Shown here in pieces: positions 46,295 to 55,177 of a stretch of DNA of 64,000 bases (positions within the stretch are counted from its first letter, which is position 1; each line of letters opens with the position of its first letter). Under the pieces are notes generated by a model. It ran no database searches. It was given only the letters and a program-made list of their open reading frames with translations, and was not told the origin of the DNA. The stretch covers positions 2,480,001 to 2,544,000 of the forward strand of contig OX460916.1 in NCBI GenBank assembly GCA_949788275.1. Reading direction: 5' to 3'. Made by a program: the position numbers and the translations under genes. The stretch is from Weeksellaceae bacterium (lineage in GTDB: Bacteria; Bacteroidota; Bacteroidia; Flavobacteriales; Weeksellaceae).

Positions 46295-47053
46295 ATGGAC
46301 GAACAACATATCATTGAAAAATTCATAGCACTTTCAGCAGGAAAATTATCAGCTCAAGAATGGAAAGTTTGGTTTTCTGAAAACGCAACACATGTGGAAA
46401 CCATTTGTGGAAGAACAAATTTTTTTAAAATTAAACTAAAAGAAAACAATACGGACATTCAAAATGTGTATTACGGACAAACAGCAGTTTGTAATTGGTT
46501 AATAACAAAAAATATGGCAGTGGATGTTTCCGACATCTACAAAAAAAACTATGAAGCAGAATTTGCAGCTTCTTGTAAAGCTCATGACGAAAAACGGAAA
46601 CAATTAAAAAAGTCCGTTGAGCTTAAGTATAGTCGTTTAAAAGAAACATACCCCAAATTATTAAAACAATTAACCAAATCTTACGACGAATACACTACAA
46701 TAGGTGCTGGAAAAAGCATTGCTGAAATTGAAATTAAGGAAAATGAATTAGCCCTTAAGTTTTCGGATGAACTTAGCACCTTCTTTAAGCATATAGCTGT
46801 CTTTGAATTTGAAGGCGTAGAAATCAATTTCAACTATTTGGATAAACAAGTATTTGATGAAAAAGAGTTTTTGATTCTAGGCGAATTTTGGCAATATGGA
46901 GACGGAGATAAATTGTTATACGACATTGACAAGCAACGCATTGTTGTTTTTGCCCATGAATACGAGCAGCCAAAAATCATTCAGCAAGCACAAACAATGA
47001 CAGAATTTGTGGAAAAGATACTTGTTCGCCATCTAAAAGAATATGAGCATTAA
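46295..47053 (+). CDS. SUKH (SMI1/KNR4)-like protein, possible immunity protein
   Basis: 252 aa from ATG 46295 (frame extends to TTG 46271). The N-terminal 115 residues are unrecognised; a Lys-rich helical stretch (about 95-140) precedes a C-terminal part with KSIAEIEIKENEL, FWQYGDGDKLLYDID and IVVFAHEYEQPKIIQQAQTMTEFVEKIL, the strand-helix order of SUKH/SMI1 proteins. SUKH proteins often neutralise polymorphic toxins, but none is encoded here. Single-gene unit. Confidence 0.6.
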   Translation: MDEQHIIEKFIALSAGKLSAQEWKVWFSENATHVETICGRTNFFKIKLKENNTDIQNVYYGQTAVCNWLITKNMAVDVSDIYKKNYEAEFAASCKAHDEKRKQLKKSVELKYSRLKETYPKLLKQLTKSYDEYTTIGAGKSIAEIEIKENELALKFSDELSTFFKHIAVFEFEGVEINFNYLDKQVFDEKEFLILGEFWQYGDGDKLLYDIDKQRIVVFAHEYEQPKIIQQAQTMTEFVEKILVRHLKEYEH

Positions 47054-47244
47054 AAGTACTACTGTAATTACGGGGGGTAATAATGAAGGCGCAAGGCAAA
47101 TTCCAACGTTAATGTTTCCTTGCAATAGCTTCAACCTTGAAGTTTAATATAGCACTGCTGTCCAATAGCAAAGCCTAAAAAAACCTAGCCCTATGTTTAC
47201 AGTGCCCTATACAGAAAAACCAATTTTTTATAAATCAAGTTAGC

Positions 47245-47826
47245 ATGAAATTTACCAACGCCCATAAAATAGCTTTCAATCATTGCAAAACACAGGCAGC
47301 GTTTAAACTTTTTTTAGATGATTTTGAAATAAATTCCATCGATGAAAGTTCTAAAAACATATTGCATTATTACCTCGGTAGCTTAATTTATGATAGCAAT
47401 TTGGAGGAATTTGCACTAAATCGCCCATACCTGTTAGACCCTATTCCAATCATTAATGAGTTGCTAAAAAGAGGTATTAATATTAATGCACAACCACAAC
47501 GAGGTCCTAGAATGTATACCGCCTTATGTCTTAGTGTTGGTTTTACTTACAAATCAAAAGAAATATTTGATCACCTTATTAAAAATGGAGCCGATGTAAA
47601 TATTCGCATCGGACATGGAGGTACTGTCTTGACAAAAGCCATGTCGAGTAACGGAGTTAAAGCAAATGACGATTTATACTTTGTAGAAAAACTCTTAGAG
47701 CATGGAGCCGATATTTATGCAGAAAACAATTTCGGTATATCGGCATTTAGCTTAGTTCAAGGATTTGCGGATGATGCCTTAAGGCTTAAAAACTTGATCC
47801 TGAAATATCATCATCAGGATCAATAA
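47245..47826 (+). CDS. Ankyrin-repeat protein
   Basis: 193 aa. At least three ankyrin repeats: PIINELLKRGININAQPQRG (about 72-91), YTALCLSVGF...IFDHLIKNGADVNIRIG (about 92-126) and LYFVEKLLEHGADIYAENNFGISAF (about 143-167). No signal peptide. Probable protein-protein interaction role; in such accessory blocks ankyrin proteins occur among immunity genes. Single-gene unit with long spacers on both sides. Confidence 0.8.
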   Translation: MKFTNAHKIAFNHCKTQAAFKLFLDDFEINSIDESSKNILHYYLGSLIYDSNLEEFALNRPYLLDPIPIINELLKRGININAQPQRGPRMYTALCLSVGFTYKSKEIFDHLIKNGADVNIRIGHGGTVLTKAMSSNGVKANDDLYFVEKLLEHGADIYAENNFGISAFSLVQGFADDALRLKNLILKYHHQDQ

Positions 47827-48000
47827 TTTGTTGCTACCTTAGATTTTAGAAGTACAATTAAAACGGTATAGTACGACCGCAAGTAGCTAATATTTGCACC
47901 TTTTTTTGACAGAAAGTAAAACAAACCAAATAGTGTAGCAGAACCGAATGGTTACTTTATTGTTGCCGTTCGAACGGTAGCTAGCAAATAAAACAGACGA

Positions 48001-48828
48001 ATGACAACAACAAACTTTGAAAATTGGGGTATAGAACTTGAAAAAGTTTGGGATTTAAAAACAGCGGAAGACTGTGTGAAATTTAGTGAATTAATGTATT
48101 CATTAAATGGCGACGAAGACAGTAATTACCTACATAAACTCATCGACGCGATAAGACTAAAAGACGACTCTGGTGTTTATGAAAGTTTGTATAATGCAAT
48201 TTGGGTATTCCCTCCAAAGTTGGTCGGCGGGATTCTTGCCCAGAGACTATCCGAGCTTCAGAAAAGAATGGGGAAGTTTGACCAAGTTTTTCGGTTTTAT
48301 ATTCCCCTTCCAACTGCTGAAGTCGCCTTGCATACCTTTCTTGAAGCAGCGAAGCAATGGACAATAGCCGAAAGAAGAACTGCTATGGCTGCACTAAAAA
48401 AATGGTTTATAGCCGACGAAGCGTGGGGAAGCGTTTTGGAAAAATTAGGTAAACCCATCGCAAGAACGAAAGAAAGTGCTATTCCTGAATATTGGGACGA
48501 AAATTGGAGAAAAAGATTTGTAGAAGGACGGGAAAAAGGTGGAGAGTTCTCGGTAAGTGGGATATTTTGGAAAAAAGCAAAAAAAGTATGGCTTGAAGAT
48601 TTAGATTTTCTAATCGAAGTTTTAGCCTTAAACCTCGGTAAAGATTGGCGACAAATTGATACGATGACAAACCCTTTTTGGTTCTATGCTAATAAGACCG
48701 TTTATCCAACATTTATTGAAAAATTAAAAGAACTACCCCGTGAAAAACAAACGGAAATTCTGGACAATATAAAACGAGTTAATAAGAACAAATTCAAACA
48801 ACTTAACACAGAAATAAACGGCAACTAA
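48001..48828 (+). CDS. Unrecognised cytoplasmic protein in the accessory block
   Basis: 275 aa, rich in Trp (14 or so) and charged residues, no signal or membrane segment. Contains FENWGIELEKVWDLKTAEDCVKF near the N-terminus and predicted helices throughout (HTFLEAAKQWTIAERRTAMAALKKWF; WKKAKKVWLEDLDFLIEVLAL). I do not recognise the family. Its placement between ankyrin and WG-repeat genes suggests an accessory or immunity-type role, without direct support. Confidence 0.65.
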   Translation: MTTTNFENWGIELEKVWDLKTAEDCVKFSELMYSLNGDEDSNYLHKLIDAIRLKDDSGVYESLYNAIWVFPPKLVGGILAQRLSELQKRMGKFDQVFRFYIPLPTAEVALHTFLEAAKQWTIAERRTAMAALKKWFIADEAWGSVLEKLGKPIARTKESAIPEYWDENWRKRFVEGREKGGEFSVSGIFWKKAKKVWLEDLDFLIEVLALNLGKDWRQIDTMTNPFWFYANKTVYPTFIEKLKELPREKQTEILDNIKRVNKNKFKQLNTEINGN

Positions 48829-48954
48829 AAATTGGTTAGGGACAGTTGGGGGCAACGGTAATTTCTACCGTAGTTCATCCATTCCCTGTTTGTACTTAGA
48901 TTGGCGGCAATCATTACACAACACCGAGACCTTAGCAGAAACTTATTGAACGAT

Positions 48955-49917
48955 ATGGCAGAGAAATTTTATCCGGTTAAAAAAAATGGGAAATATGCTT
49001 TTATAGACAAGCAGGGGAACCTGATTACAAAGTTCGACTTTGACTTCGCCAATATGTTTGGAGGCATAAAAGTTAATGAAGAGTTTGGATATATGGACGG
49101 TAAAGGTACTATCCATATAGGCCGTAACTATAGATACGAATATGGCTTTGGAGGTTTTTATGATGGATTAGCAATTGTGGAAGTTGATGGGAAATTTGGA
49201 TTTATCAATAGCGAAAATGATATAGTCATTGAACCTAAATACTACCGCGTAAATGAATTCCATAACGGAATAGCATTAGTACAAGACACTATGTTAACAT
49301 CCGCTTATTTCATAAATACAAGTGGCAAAACAATACTGAATAATCGGGAATTTGGCGTATCGGAATATAATGAAGGTTTGGTTAATTGTAAATCTTTAAT
49401 AGAGAAAAAATGGGGCTTTGTCGATATGGATAACAATTTCATTATACCGCCCATGTATGATTATACCAGCTCATTTCATGAAGGGATGGCTGCAGTAATC
49501 CCAACGCTTATTGGTAAAAAAGTTAATAAAAAACAATTATTTGGCTTTGTAAATAGAAACAATGAAATTTTAATTCCGCCTGATTTTAATATAGCTAATG
49601 GACATTTTTCAGAAGGACTATGCTGTATATGGGATAATGGCAATGGGTACATAAATACGAAGGGAGAAGTTGTTATCCCTTGTGAGTACTTAGTGGGCGA
49701 AAATTTCTCAGATGGTTTGGCAAGTGTTCAGTTGAAAAAGAATAACAAACATGGATTTATAAACCGCGATGGAAACATGGTTATTAAACCAAAATTTGAA
49801 CATGTGGAACGTTTTGAAAATGGGATAGCAAAAGTTATCATTGGAAAAGACCATTCTGTTTATAAAGAGGGGTACATCAATAAAGAGGGGGATTACATTT
49901 GGAAACCGACACGGTAA
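48955..49917 (+). CDS. WG-repeat protein
   Basis: 320 aa from ATG 48955 (the frame opens at TTG 48901). About nine WG-type repeats of the form G-x-GFI-N/D-x-x-G-x-x-x-I-x-P-x-Y, for example GKYAFIDKQGNLI, GKFGFINSENDIVIEPKY, KWGFVDMDNNFIIPPMY, KHGFINRDGNMVIKPKF. The repeats likely fold as a beta-propeller or solenoid for protein binding. No signal peptide, which favours an intracellular role. Confidence 0.85.
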   Translation: MAEKFYPVKKNGKYAFIDKQGNLITKFDFDFANMFGGIKVNEEFGYMDGKGTIHIGRNYRYEYGFGGFYDGLAIVEVDGKFGFINSENDIVIEPKYYRVNEFHNGIALVQDTMLTSAYFINTSGKTILNNREFGVSEYNEGLVNCKSLIEKKWGFVDMDNNFIIPPMYDYTSSFHEGMAAVIPTLIGKKVNKKQLFGFVNRNNEILIPPDFNIANGHFSEGLCCIWDNGNGYINTKGEVVIPCEYLVGENFSDGLASVQLKKNNKHGFINRDGNMVIKPKFEHVERFENGIAKVIIGKDHSVYKEGYINKEGDYIWKPTR

Positions 49918-50140
49918 AATTTTTGTTAGTAACTACGTTTTAGTTTCATCCGTAAGACCCTAAATAAAAGCCTATTGACCGGTTTATTTAGTAAAATTTA
50001 TCAGCCTGAAAACAATTCCAAACCCACCTATATTTTTCTAGTCTTATTTTTACATAAATTTTAATAGGAATACCCAAGTTAGTACCCTCTAGCTTCGGTT
50101 TTACCAACCTATTGTTGATAGGCGTTTTTAAAACTTGCGG

Positions 50141-50464
50141 CTACCATTCTCGCCAATTATCAACATATTCTAATGTTTCATCAAGGCCTACGATCGTTCC
50201 CATTTTATATAAAGCGTCACATAATCCTTCTCTTTCTTCTGTGTCGATGGTACTTTCAATATGATCATTGTCTTCGATTTGGTTTAAAAACAACACACAG
50301 TTTTCAAACAAATGAAGTATTTCGCTACTTTCAGTATTTTCAGGAAGTGCAATTAGTTTGTCGCGAAGTGCATTGAGCTCCGCCATTAGAATGGATTCTA
50401 AATCTTCATAAACAACTGGTAGCGATTGTTTAAAATCAATCTCTTGTAAAGCTAACTTTTTCAT
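50141..50464 (-). CDS. Small acidic protein, unrecognised
   Basis: 107 aa, mostly helical and acidic (LPVVYEDLESILMAELNALRDKLIALPENTESSEILHLFENCVLFLNQIED). Its ATG overlaps the stop of the upstream gene by 4 bp, so the two form a translation-coupled pair. Function unknown; the pairing and acidity would suit a partner or immunity protein. Confidence 0.7.
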   Translation of the reverse strand: MKKLALQEIDFKQSLPVVYEDLESILMAELNALRDKLIALPENTESSEILHLFENCVLFLNQIEDNDHIESTIDTEEREGLCDALYKMGTIVGLDETLEYVDNWREW

Positions 50465-51009
50465 AATTCAAAATTATCTACTTTTTTGTGAGAAAACTTC
50501 AGCGTATAATTTAATTCGCCTACTTTTTTTGTGGCAATTCTGGCCTGGTTAAGGTCAAGTCGATATTCTTTTAAACAAGTTTTGATACTGCTAACCGCTT
50601 TTTCACTATCTACAACCTTACAAAAAATATTTAATTTCTTTTGCCCCATATCAAAACCATCAACATCGCCTACCCCATTCCAACCTAGATGGTCTTTTAG
50701 ATATTCTTGTACCTTGTCTTTAAGCCATAAATCTCTTTTATTTCCTAATTCGCTCTTTAAAGGAAACTGAACAACAACCCAATGATGATTGTCTTCATCG
50801 ATTTGATAATAGCCCTGACTCTCACAGTCTTTACAGAAATTATGTGCAAAATCGTCATTGGCGGTTTTCGTTTCAATCGGAATCTCTTCTACTTTTCCTT
50901 TATAACCCACTTTTCCATAGTGAACAACGACTACTTTTCTCTTTTCGTCAAACCACGTTTCTTTGTAAAGTAGTTGTTCTTTGTCGTCAGCTTTATAATA
51001 TTTTATCAT
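50461..51009 (-). CDS. Unrecognised two-domain protein with WGR-like N-terminus
   Basis: 182 aa. The N-terminal 60 residues (LLYKETWFDEKRKVVVVHYGKVGYKGKVEEIPIET, in parts) resemble the strand pattern of WGR domains; the C-terminal half (GYYQIDEDNHHWVVVQFPLKSELG...FCKVVDSEKAVSSIKTCLKEYRLD) looks like a separate alpha/beta domain with a self-contained strand-helix-strand unit. Coupled by ATGA to the acidic protein at 50141. I cannot name the family. Confidence 0.7.
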   Translation of the reverse strand: MIKYYKADDKEQLLYKETWFDEKRKVVVVHYGKVGYKGKVEEIPIETKTANDDFAHNFCKDCESQGYYQIDEDNHHWVVVQFPLKSELGNKRDLWLKDKVQEYLKDHLGWNGVGDVDGFDMGQKKLNIFCKVVDSEKAVSSIKTCLKEYRLDLNQARIATKKVGELNYTLKFSHKKVDNFEL

Positions 51010-51590
51010 GGTAAGTTCCTTTTGTTTATTCTATTAACGGTGTCGCGGTATAATGGTAGTTACCGTTTTCGTGATTTTGATTCAAGATGAAAAGTTTACC
51101 AATTAGCGAGACTCAAATGTATGATATTTAGTTCAACACTAGCTACATATCACGGTTCAGCCTTGTGTTTTTTCTTTAGGTATTAATTTGTTTCTTGTAT
51201 GAAATTTAATTCATTATAGCTCATACACGATAGGAATGAATGATATATCATACAAAATAAACGTTTTATACGCATCCATTTTAAGTCCCAAAAAAGCTTA
51301 AATTTTCTTTGGACGTCCTCTAAAATTGTAAGATTAGGAGTCATAGTTCGTAGATGTATGCCATTGTTCTACCTGAATAGAGCGCTAAAGGCATTATTCC
51401 AATCTTGGTATAAATAAAATGTTATAAAGAAGAGGATAGAAGGCACATCAATGATTGATAGACGTATAACTTTATTGCTAAAGGTTTGTACAACTCATTG
51501 GGTTTATCTGAAAATACACAGAAGCGTATCGGTTGAATTTCAATCCTCCAATGGACTGAATTGGAGGACTAAAAATGCTAGGTAAAAAGT
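51010..51590. other. Gene-poor spacer in the accessory block
   Basis: No complete gene seen. A minus-strand open stretch near 51187-51343 (MTPNLTILEDVQRKFKLFWD...) is too short to call. The start holds TAACGGTG...GTTACCGTT (about 51036-51076), one of several ACGGTA-type inverted repeats in this block. Confidence 0.4.
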
Positions 51591-52001
51591 TTATAATTTT
51601 ATAATTCCTTTGTCAATCATCTCCAACAATACAGGAGAAGCATGTTTAAAAGTAGGTGCTTGTTCAATAAGGCTTCCAGTATTTTTCTTATTCACTTTAA
51701 AGGTTAAATCCTTTTCGGTTGTGAATAGTAAAGCCGTTGTAAATGGGTTTTGAATATATGAACGCAAGACCATCAAGGTCTCGTCGACCGTATGAAAAGT
51801 TTCCAATTCTTCTGTTTTGTATCGCGATGTTAAAGCAAAGTTATAGCCACCCGTTTCCAAAATATGAAGGCGGACATAAATATTTTTGAGTTCGGTATCG
51901 CCTATGGTTTTTGCCAATGTAAGCTTGGCGAAAGTTCCATCGTTGATACTTGATTTGACTTGGTCATAAAATTGATTAAAAATAGTGTTGTATAACATCA
52001 T
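51591..52001 (-). CDS. Stand-alone copy of a methyltransferase-associated N-terminal domain
   Basis: 136 aa. The order TFAKLTLAKTIGDTELKNIYVRLHILE...FALTSRYKTEE...TTALLFTTEKDLTFKVNKK...APTFKHASP matches, from memory, the N-terminal domain of larger Bacteroidota SAM-dependent methyltransferases, but the catalytic domain is absent and the gene ends cleanly. Either a truncated gene or a natural single-domain version. No SAM-binding motif is visible. Confidence 0.55.
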   Translation of the reverse strand: MMLYNTIFNQFYDQVKSSINDGTFAKLTLAKTIGDTELKNIYVRLHILETGGYNFALTSRYKTEELETFHTVDETLMVLRSYIQNPFTTALLFTTEKDLTFKVNKKNTGSLIEQAPTFKHASPVLLEMIDKGIIKL

Positions 52002-52225
52002 GAGATCATTTGAACTGCAAAATTACATTAAGTGGCGAAGAAGTACCTTCTTTTCATGTTTTTTTTACACAAAAGCATTTTATACCTGCGGCTATCTCAA
52101 AAATAAAAAAATTTGACCAGTCGTTTTAACTTCTAAATAATTTGTCTAATTGTTATAAAATCGGTAATTTAATGCGTAAAGCGAAGATCAATGAGGGGTA
52201 TTCAAAATGATTAATAATTTAGGGT

Positions 52226-52690
52226 ATGGAAATAACTCATGTAGCGACTTCCAGATTCAAAAAAATCGTAATAGAATTAGTAGAAGAAATAGACTACCAA
52301 TTTATTACAAAGAAGGCCTACCATTTTGATTGGACATTAGAAAAAAAGAACAATGTATACAAATTGAAATTCCCTCATGATGACGAAATTTTAGGATTGA
52401 TGTCAATAAAAGTTATTTTTAAAGAAAAGAAAATTGAGATTGTATTATTAGCAGCATCTGTTAAGAATACTGGTAGTACCAAAGAACATGATGGAATAGA
52501 CGATAATTTTATTGCGTATGCATGTCGAGAGTCCATAAAGTTATTTGGAGAAGACGCATGTGTTTCGTTGCATCCAAAAACAAATTTGAAAAATTATTAC
52601 ATCGAAAAATATGGCTTTGAAAAGGCAGGTCGGCAACTATTTCTTGAAGGTAATACATTATTTAATCTACTCCATAAATACAACGTATGA
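52226..52690 (+). CDS. GNAT-like acetyltransferase, possible toxin of a two-gene module
   Basis: 154 aa with a GNAT-like strand-helix plan: LMSIKVIFKEKKIEIVLLAAS, a helix DDNFIAYACRESIKLFGEDACVSLHPKTNLKNYYIEKYGFEKAGRQLFLEG, where the YYIEKYGFEKAGRQ part is the usual GNAT C-terminus. The Q/RxxGxG/A loop is not clear. ATGA overlap with the next gene. AGGG lies just upstream of the ATG. Confidence 0.7.
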   Translation: MEITHVATSRFKKIVIELVEEIDYQFITKKAYHFDWTLEKKNNVYKLKFPHDDEILGLMSIKVIFKEKKIEIVLLAASVKNTGSTKEHDGIDDNFIAYACRESIKLFGEDACVSLHPKTNLKNYYIEKYGFEKAGRQLFLEGNTLFNLLHKYNV

Positions 52691-53217
52691 AAAATAAAGA
52701 AAATAGGGAGAAATATAGTCCTGAAGAACTCGTTGATGCTGTTGTTTTTAAAAACCCTATTCTTGAAAAAGAACGATTAAAAGCGACAGAGGAACTCACG
52801 AAAGCGAGGTTAAAAAATAGAAAGAATCAAGGTGAAAGCCATCGGCTTTATTCCAAAATTCTTCAATTACGGTTTTTAATGGAGGATTATGTGGCGTCTA
52901 ATATATATGATGAAAACCAAACATTTGCATCATTCCTTAAAAAATATATTAAGCTCCTTTATAAATCGAATAAAGCTTTTGCCGAGGACATTGATTTAAA
53001 ACAAACGGAATTGAGTTTGGTACTCAACGAGCATCGTTTACCTTCAGCTAAAATGTTTATCCGTTTAGAAATACATTCAAATAACGCTATACCTGCATTA
53101 AGCTGGTATAAAGTCGTTGAAAAGCAGCGAGCTTATATACTCGAAAATGATAAAGAATTTAAGCAAGAACAAAAAAAATTTGTGAAAAACTGTCTTGAAT
53201 TTGAAAACGAACTTTAA
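52687..53217 (+). CDS. HTH-like partner of the GNAT gene
   Basis: 176 aa, highly charged. The C-terminal half FASFLKKYIKLLYKSNKAFAEDIDLKQTELSLVLNEHRLPSAKMFIRLEIHSNNAIPALSWYKVVEKQ (in parts, about 79-145) resembles an XRE-type HTH with the IxLxQxELSxxL helix pair. N-terminal part is helical. Translation is coupled to the GNAT gene. A regulator/antitoxin role is inferred from arrangement only. Confidence 0.6.
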   Translation: MKNKENREKYSPEELVDAVVFKNPILEKERLKATEELTKARLKNRKNQGESHRLYSKILQLRFLMEDYVASNIYDENQTFASFLKKYIKLLYKSNKAFAEDIDLKQTELSLVLNEHRLPSAKMFIRLEIHSNNAIPALSWYKVVEKQRAYILENDKEFKQEQKKFVKNCLEFENEL

Positions 53218-53273
53218 TTCATTGAAAATCCCAATTACCTCTACTAAACGAACTATTGGATTTATAGGGAGGT

Positions 53274-54107
53274 TTAGCTTTGAGACTTGGTTCGAAAGGC
53301 TTTCAGGCTAATTCCGCGATGACGCTTGAAAAACTTATTGATATGACTTTCATCGGCAAAACCAAATTCATCGGCAATTTCATGAATACGCTTGTCACTA
53401 AACAGCAATCGATGTTCTATTAACCGCATTCGAAAAGCAGAAATATACGCTTGCAAGGATTCATTGCATTGCTTTCGAAAATAACTTCCTAAATAAGTTG
53501 GTGACAATCCGAATTGATTAGCAATTTTAACCACTTTTAACCTATCAGGTTCACGGATATGTTGCTGAATATAATTTAAGATCTGTACAAGCCGATTATC
53601 CGCATGAGGGATTATATTCTTTGGCTTTATCACGGCAATATTTTTGGAAGCGATCACGATAAGTGCATTCACAAGATGCCGCATTAGGTCTTCACTATAA
53701 ATCGACTGTTGGTCATTCGCTTGTCTTAGATTTTGAATAAGCAAACTCACCATCTGTTTATCTTCTTTATTAACAAGCACCGATCCCGATAAATGCGACG
53801 CATAATACAACAGACATTCCATATGGTCTACATTTTTCCATTGGTGTTCTTTCATATAACTTTCATCGAAACGAATAACCATAAATTCCGATGTCGTATG
53901 CAAGTTAAATTCATGGCGGTCATTGGGTGTAATTAAGAATAAATCTTCTGAACTATAATGAATGGTATTTCCATTAACGACATGATTTCCGCTACCTGAA
54001 ATAACATAAACCATTTCAAAAAAATTGAATTGCCGATCGCGCAATGGGCATATGTCTACTTTTTCATAAAAAACCTGCAACGATTGATAAATATTTTCCT
54101 TTGCCAT
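53274..54107 (-). CDS. AraC-family transcriptional regulator
   Basis: 277 aa. N-terminal cupin-like domain (about 20-110; GSGNHVVNGNTIHYSSEDLFLITPNDRHEFNL, in parts) and C-terminal double HTH (about 175-272; VVKIANQFGLSPTYLGSYFRKQCNESLQAYISAFRM, IHEIADEFGFADESHINKFFKRHRGISLKAFR). Divergent from the oxidoreductase pair at 54196, which it probably controls. Its -7 box (54119-54112) abuts the ATG, implying a leaderless transcript. Confidence 0.92.
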   Translation of the reverse strand: MAKENIYQSLQVFYEKVDICPLRDRQFNFFEMVYVISGSGNHVVNGNTIHYSSEDLFLITPNDRHEFNLHTTSEFMVIRFDESYMKEHQWKNVDHMECLLYYASHLSGSVLVNKEDKQMVSLLIQNLRQANDQQSIYSEDLMRHLVNALIVIASKNIAVIKPKNIIPHADNRLVQILNYIQQHIREPDRLKVVKIANQFGLSPTYLGSYFRKQCNESLQAYISAFRMRLIEHRLLFSDKRIHEIADEFGFADESHINKFFKRHRGISLKAFRTKSQS

Positions 54108-54111
54108 GGCA

Positions 54112-54119
54112 CAAATGTA
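54112..54119 (-). promoter_or_regulatory. -7 box of the AraC gene, leaderless
   Basis: TACATTTG on the minus strand ends 5 nt before ATG 54107. Confidence 0.55.
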
Positions 54120-54165
54120 CCTTAAAAAGCTGTAAATGTACCTGTATTTTACTTATTTGTCGGTC

Positions 54166-54173
54166 TATTTTTG
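54166..54173 (+). promoter_or_regulatory. -7 box of the quinone oxidoreductase pair
   Basis: TATTTTTG, 23 nt before ATG 54196; divergent from the AraC promoter 46 nt away. Confidence 0.5.
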
Positions 54174-54195
54174 CCTTTTAAAATCAATATAGAGG

Positions 54196-55143
54196 ATGAA
54201 AGCGATTGTATTAGAAAAATTTGGTGGGGTTGAAAACCTACGGTATACAACCCTTCGTAAACCGACGATTAAATCAGATGAAGTGCTTGTAGAAGTAAGA
54301 GCGATTAGTATTAACCCGGTCGATATAAAGGTACGTAACCGACAAGCCCCTTTGGCTGAGGAATTAGCTAAAGAACATCCACTCATACTGGGTTGGGATA
54401 TTTCTGGCGAGGTAAAAGCGGTTGGACCAAGCGTAACCCAGTTTAAAATTGGTGATGAAGTTTTTGGGATGGTTAATTTTATTGGGCATGGAAAGGCCTA
54501 CGCCGAATTTGTGAGTGCTCCGGCTGATCATTTAGCCCTAAAACCAAAAAACATTACCCATTCCGAGGCAGCTGCCAGCACTTTAGCGGCGTTAACCGCT
54601 TGGCAAGCTTTTACGTGTTATGGCAAGCTTAGACCAAATGATAAAGTTCTTATTCACGCAGCCTCAGGAGGCGTAGGTCATTTTGCTGTACAACTTGCCA
54701 AGTATTTGGGCGCTTATGTTATCGCAACCTCATCTGCTGCCAATAAAGACTTTCTTATACAACTGGGTGCCGATGAGCATCTCGATTACCAAACCCTTGA
54801 TTTTGAAAAAACGTTGCACGACCTTGATTTTGTATTGGAATCCGTAGGGGGTAGAAATTTCCAAAAATCGGTAGCGGTTTTAAAACCGTTTGGAACAATT
54901 GTCACTTTGCCTTCTGGTTTTACATCAGAAGATGAGAATGCCGCTAAAAGAAAACACTTGCACGCGTGTTATTTTATGGCTGTTTTTTCAAGTGGAACCG
55001 CTATGCAAACTATAGCTTCTTTGCTCGAGAAAAAAATCATAAAACCCCATATATCCCATGTGTTTGAATTTAACGACATAGCCAAAGCTCATTTACAGCT
55101 GGAAACAGGTCGAACCGTTGGAAAAGTGGTTGTTCGCCTTTAA
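54196..55143 (+). CDS. NADP-dependent quinone/alkenal oxidoreductase (MDR family)
   Basis: 315 aa zinc-independent medium-chain reductase. N-terminal GroES-like fold (SINPVDIKVRNRQAPLAEE), GWDISGEVKAVG, then the Rossmann half with ASGGVGHFAVQLAKYLGAYVIATSS (in parts, about 152-175) and a GRTVGKVVVRL C-terminus. No zinc-binding cysteines. Quinone or enone reduction in electrophile stress. First gene of an operon with the flavodoxin-fold reductase. Confidence 0.9.
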   Translation: MKAIVLEKFGGVENLRYTTLRKPTIKSDEVLVEVRAISINPVDIKVRNRQAPLAEELAKEHPLILGWDISGEVKAVGPSVTQFKIGDEVFGMVNFIGHGKAYAEFVSAPADHLALKPKNITHSEAAASTLAALTAWQAFTCYGKLRPNDKVLIHAASGGVGHFAVQLAKYLGAYVIATSSAANKDFLIQLGADEHLDYQTLDFEKTLHDLDFVLESVGGRNFQKSVAVLKPFGTIVTLPSGFTSEDENAAKRKHLHACYFMAVFSSGTAMQTIASLLEKKIIKPHISHVFEFNDIAKAHLQLETGRTVGKVVVRL

Positions 55144-55177
55144 ATAAATAGATAATAACGAATAATAAACAGATACT

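Noticed and set aside
45635-53270. Direct repeat of the tRNA-Pro 3' end marking an integrated island
   Set aside because: I found no second copy of the TTCGAATCCTGCCACCCC end downstream within the window and no integrase gene.
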